Below are positions 6,882-9,246 of a stretch of 9,246 nt of DNA, piece after piece. Source of the stretch: Reyranella sp. Its GTDB lineage: Bacteria; Pseudomonadota; Alphaproteobacteria; Reyranellales; Reyranellaceae. The DNA is taken from the NCBI GenBank assembly GCA_004296815.1, contig SCVT01000225.1, positions 1 through 9,246 on the forward strand, given 5' to 3'. How positions within the stretch are numbered: position 1 is the first letter of the stretch; every line of letters starts with the position of its first letter. The notes below the pieces were generated by a model. That model saw only the letters and a program-made list of their open reading frames with translations. It made no database searches and had not been told where the DNA came from. The translations under genes were made by a program, and so were the position numbers.

Positions 6882-9095
6882 ATGACATCGGCCCCGCCGT
6901 CGGATCGCGTCCGGCAGACCACGCTCTTCGGACTTTTTTTCCTCTCCGGCGCCGCCGCCCTCATCTACCAGACCGCCTGGCATCGCCTGCTCGGCCTGTT
7001 CGCCGGCGCCGACACGATTGCCGCCGCGCTGGTGGTGGGCGCGTTCCTGCTGGGCCTCGGCATCGGCAGCCTGGTGGCCGGCCTCTACGCCGACCGGCTG
7101 TCGCGCCGCGCCGCGCTGATCGCGTTCGCGATCTGCGAGGTCGGCATCGCCGTCTTCGCGGTGCTGAGCCCGTGGCTCTACTACGACGTCATCTACAAGG
7201 GCCTGCTGCCGCTCGCGGAATCGCGCGGCGTGATCTTCGCGATCGTGTTCGCCGGACTCCTGTGGCCGACCTTCCTGATGGGCTGCTCGCTGCCGTTCCT
7301 GTCGAAGGCGATCGTCAGCCAGATCGCGGGCTCGGCGCAGCTCATCGGTTGGCTCTACGGCCTCAACACATTGGGCGCCGGCGTCGGCGCCTTCTTCGGC
7401 GGTTGGTACCTGATCGGCACGGTGGGCTTCGACAAGGCGGTCTATGTCGGCGCGTTCCTCAATCTCGTCGTCGCGGCCGGCGGCGTGATGGTGGCGCGCG
7501 GCCTCGACCTGGGTGCCGGTGAAGCGACGAAGAAGACGGCTGTTGCGGAGACGGCCGACGGAGTCGTGTGGCGCTGGTCGCTGCTGGTGTTCATCTCGGG
7601 CTTCCTGATCGTGGCGCTGCAGATCGTCTGGTACCGGCTGATCGGCGTGCTGCTGCAGTCCAACGGCTACAGCTTCTCGCTGGTGCTGACCGTGTTCCTG
7701 CTGGGCGACGCGGCAGGCCTCCTCGTCGGCGCGCGCGTGATCGACCGCATCGCCGATCCGCGGCGCTTCTTCTTCCTGATGCAGGGCATCGCCACGGCGC
7801 TGGCGCTGGCCGGCGCCTGGTTCGTCTATCTCGCCATCGGCTCGGGCTTCCTGCCCTCGAGCTTCGTCGACCACGACATCATGGGCCCCAACACCAACGA
7901 CCCGGCGCTGATCGCCTTCCTGCTGGCGGTGGTCGTGCTGCCGGCCTCGTTCATCATGGGCTTCTCCTTCCCGGTCGTGCAGAAGGCGGTGCAGCGCGAC
8001 CTCGATCGGCTCGGCAGCCGCGTGGGCTTCGTGCAGCTCGCCAACATCGTGGGCAACAGCATGGGCAGCCTCGTGGCCGGCCTGCTGCTGCTCGACCTCG
8101 CGGGGACGGCGGGCACCCTGAAGATCCTGGTGGCGATCGGCCTCGCTTTCGCAGCACTGCAGTTCGCCGGACCGCGCGCGACGCGCTGGGCATACCTGCC
8201 CGCGGCGGTGCTGGTGGCCGGGCTGCTGTTCTTCCCCGGCGGCGACGCTTTCTGGCGGCGCCTGCACGGGCTCACGACCGAGAAGGCCTTCGTGTTCGAG
8301 GACAAGACCGGGCTCAGCGTGCTCAAGATGGCCAACGCCACGGACGGCAAGCTCTACATCCAGGGCCATACGCAGAGCCGCGTGCCGTTCGACACGGTGC
8401 ACGCCTATCTCGGCGCCATCGGCCCGCTGACCCACGACGCGCCCAGGCGCGTGCTGGTGATCGGCTCGGGTACGGGCGGCACGCCCTACGCCGCAGGCCT
8501 CAATCCCGCGACCGAGAAGGTGAAGGTGATCGAGATCGTGGCGCCGGTGATCGAGACGCTGAAGACCTACGCCGCCGACGGCGGCAAGTCGGGCGTCGAC
8601 CAATTGCTGTCGAGCAAGCGCTTCGAGGTGGTGGTGGCCGACGGCCGCCATTCGCTGGCCCTCGACCCGGTGCGCTACGACGTGATCGAGGCCGACGCGA
8701 TCCTGCCGAAGACGGCGCTGTCGGGCCTGCTGAACAGCCGCGAATTCTTCGAGCAGGTGAAGGGCAAGCTGGCGCCGGGCGGCATCTACGTGCAGTGGGC
8801 GCCGACCGAGCGCTCCGTCGAGACGTTCCGCTCGGTCTTCCCCTACGTCACCATGGTGCATCCCGCGATGCTGGGCAGCGAGCGGCCGATCCCCTACAGC
8901 CGCGAGAAGATCGCCGCACTCCTGGCTCAGCCGAGCGTCGCGGCGCACCTGCGTGAGGCGCGCGTCGACACGGTCGAGCTCGGCAAATGGTTCCAGGACA
9001 AGCAGATCGAGGTTCTGAACGACGGCAAGACGGTGCCGGCCAGGTCGCCCAACACCGATTTCTTCCCGCGCGACGAGTACTACCTCAACCGCTGA
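6882..9095 (+). CDS. Membrane protein with fused MFS-like and spermidine-synthase-like domains
   Basis: This 737-aa protein joins a membrane domain to a SAM-binding domain. Residues 15-452 hold about 13 hydrophobic segments in two related halves: FLSGAAALIYQTAWHRLLG (20-38) resembles ISGFLIVALQIVWYRLIG (238-255), and FLMGCSLPFLSKAI resembles FIMGFSFPVVQKAV. Loops such as YADRLSRR resemble MFS motif A. Residues about 465-737 form a cytosolic spermidine-synthase fold: VLVIGSGTGG (524-533), the acidic Glu551 for SAM ribose, VVADGRHSL, and YDVIEADAILP with Asp605. Known spermidine synthases have GGGDGG and D-x-x-D; here the first Asp is Thr531 and the last is Leu608, so ordinary putrescine aminopropyl transfer is doubtful. 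The start at 6882 has GGGCAGG 8 nt upstream. Such fusions are widespread and mostly uncharacterised. The gene converges on rbfA with 21 bp between stops. Confidence 0.88.
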   Translation: MTSAPPSDRVRQTTLFGLFFLSGAAALIYQTAWHRLLGLFAGADTIAAALVVGAFLLGLGIGSLVAGLYADRLSRRAALIAFAICEVGIAVFAVLSPWLYYDVIYKGLLPLAESRGVIFAIVFAGLLWPTFLMGCSLPFLSKAIVSQIAGSAQLIGWLYGLNTLGAGVGAFFGGWYLIGTVGFDKAVYVGAFLNLVVAAGGVMVARGLDLGAGEATKKTAVAETADGVVWRWSLLVFISGFLIVALQIVWYRLIGVLLQSNGYSFSLVLTVFLLGDAAGLLVGARVIDRIADPRRFFFLMQGIATALALAGAWFVYLAIGSGFLPSSFVDHDIMGPNTNDPALIAFLLAVVVLPASFIMGFSFPVVQKAVQRDLDRLGSRVGFVQLANIVGNSMGSLVAGLLLLDLAGTAGTLKILVAIGLAFAALQFAGPRATRWAYLPAAVLVAGLLFFPGGDAFWRRLHGLTTEKAFVFEDKTGLSVLKMANATDGKLYIQGHTQSRVPFDTVHAYLGAIGPLTHDAPRRVLVIGSGTGGTPYAAGLNPATEKVKVIEIVAPVIETLKTYAADGGKSGVDQLLSSKRFEVVVADGRHSLALDPVRYDVIEADAILPKTALSGLLNSREFFEQVKGKLAPGGIYVQWAPTERSVETFRSVFPYVTMVHPAMLGSERPIPYSREKIAALLAQPSVAAHLREARVDTVELGKWFQDKQIEVLNDGKTVPARSPNTDFFPRDEYYLNR

Positions 9096-9116
9096 GGGTG
9101 TCGGTGTTGGTGGGGA

Positions 9117-9246
9117 TCACTCGTCCTTGACGTCGGGATCCTCGAGGTCCTTGGCGACGTCGGGGCGGCGCAGCAGGGCGCCGATCTTGTCGGCCTCGTC
9201 GAAGGTCCGGTCGATGGCGAAGCGGATCTCGGGCGCGCTGCGCAGG
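9117..9246 (-). CDS. rbfA: 30S ribosome-binding factor RbfA, C-terminal part
   Basis: Only the last 42 residues are inside the window; the gene continues beyond the right edge. The segment LRSAPEIRFAIDRTFDEADKI matches the KH-type end of RbfA (consensus about P-x-[IL]-x-F-x-x-D), followed by GALLRRPDV and an acidic tail ending KDE. RbfA binds the 30S subunit during late 16S maturation and cold adaptation. The product is too short to judge completeness. It is on the same strand as truB, rpsO and pnp, as expected for the infB-rbfA-truB-rpsO-pnp cluster, but a + strand gene separates it from truB. Confidence 0.88.
   Translation of the reverse strand, partial: LRSAPEIRFAIDRTFDEADKIGALLRRPDVAKDLEDPDVKDE

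Noticed and set aside
6537..8948. An 803-codon minus-strand open frame opposite the membrane protein gene
   Set aside because: It is rich in H, R, E, Q and A with no domain pattern, and its last part reads the truB region out of frame. The + strand gene explains the region.
7568..8956. A second + strand frame inside the membrane protein gene
   Set aside because: Arg/Gly/Ala-rich shadow of the real frame with no motifs.

Overview
The window is high-GC bacterial DNA and looks chromosomal and alphaproteobacterial. It carries a fabB-fabI fatty-acid pair and the translation/RNA-decay cluster rbfA, truB, rpsO, pnp, and the protein sequences are of alphaproteobacterial type. The genus cannot be fixed from the sequence.

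Left end (1-1159, + strand): the C-terminal quarter of a FabB-type ketoacyl-ACP synthase, followed two bases later by a complete FabI enoyl-ACP reductase. Together they elongate acyl chains and carry out the last reduction of the type II cycle.

Middle (1160-3284): an accessory-looking stretch between the fab genes and the convergent pnp. A 420-bp non-coding region contains a 16-bp perfect palindrome, an array of TGTGACAAA repeats with a 12-bp period, and a rho-independent terminator on the minus strand with no gene in front of it. Then come a + strand hydratase of the MhpD/fumarylacetoacetate hydrolase superfamily, a probable relic of a dispersed repeat, and a minus-strand gene of unknown function (154 aa) with visibly lower GC than its surroundings. 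The pnp terminator closes the stretch.

Right part (3285-9246): pnp, rpsO and truB on the minus strand, with good ribosome binding sites for pnp and rpsO, a terminator between rpsO and pnp, and a hairpin-rich pnp leader. The rbfA C-terminus is at the right edge, also on the minus strand. Between truB and rbfA, where these genes are normally adjacent, sits a + strand 737-aa membrane protein. It has an internally duplicated MFS-like domain and a C-terminal spermidine-synthase-like domain that lacks two of the acidic residues used to bind the amine substrate.

No complete new system is evident. The best leads are the membrane aminopropyltransferase-like protein that splits a conserved operon, the repeat array with its neighbouring orphan terminator, and the low-GC orphan gene.
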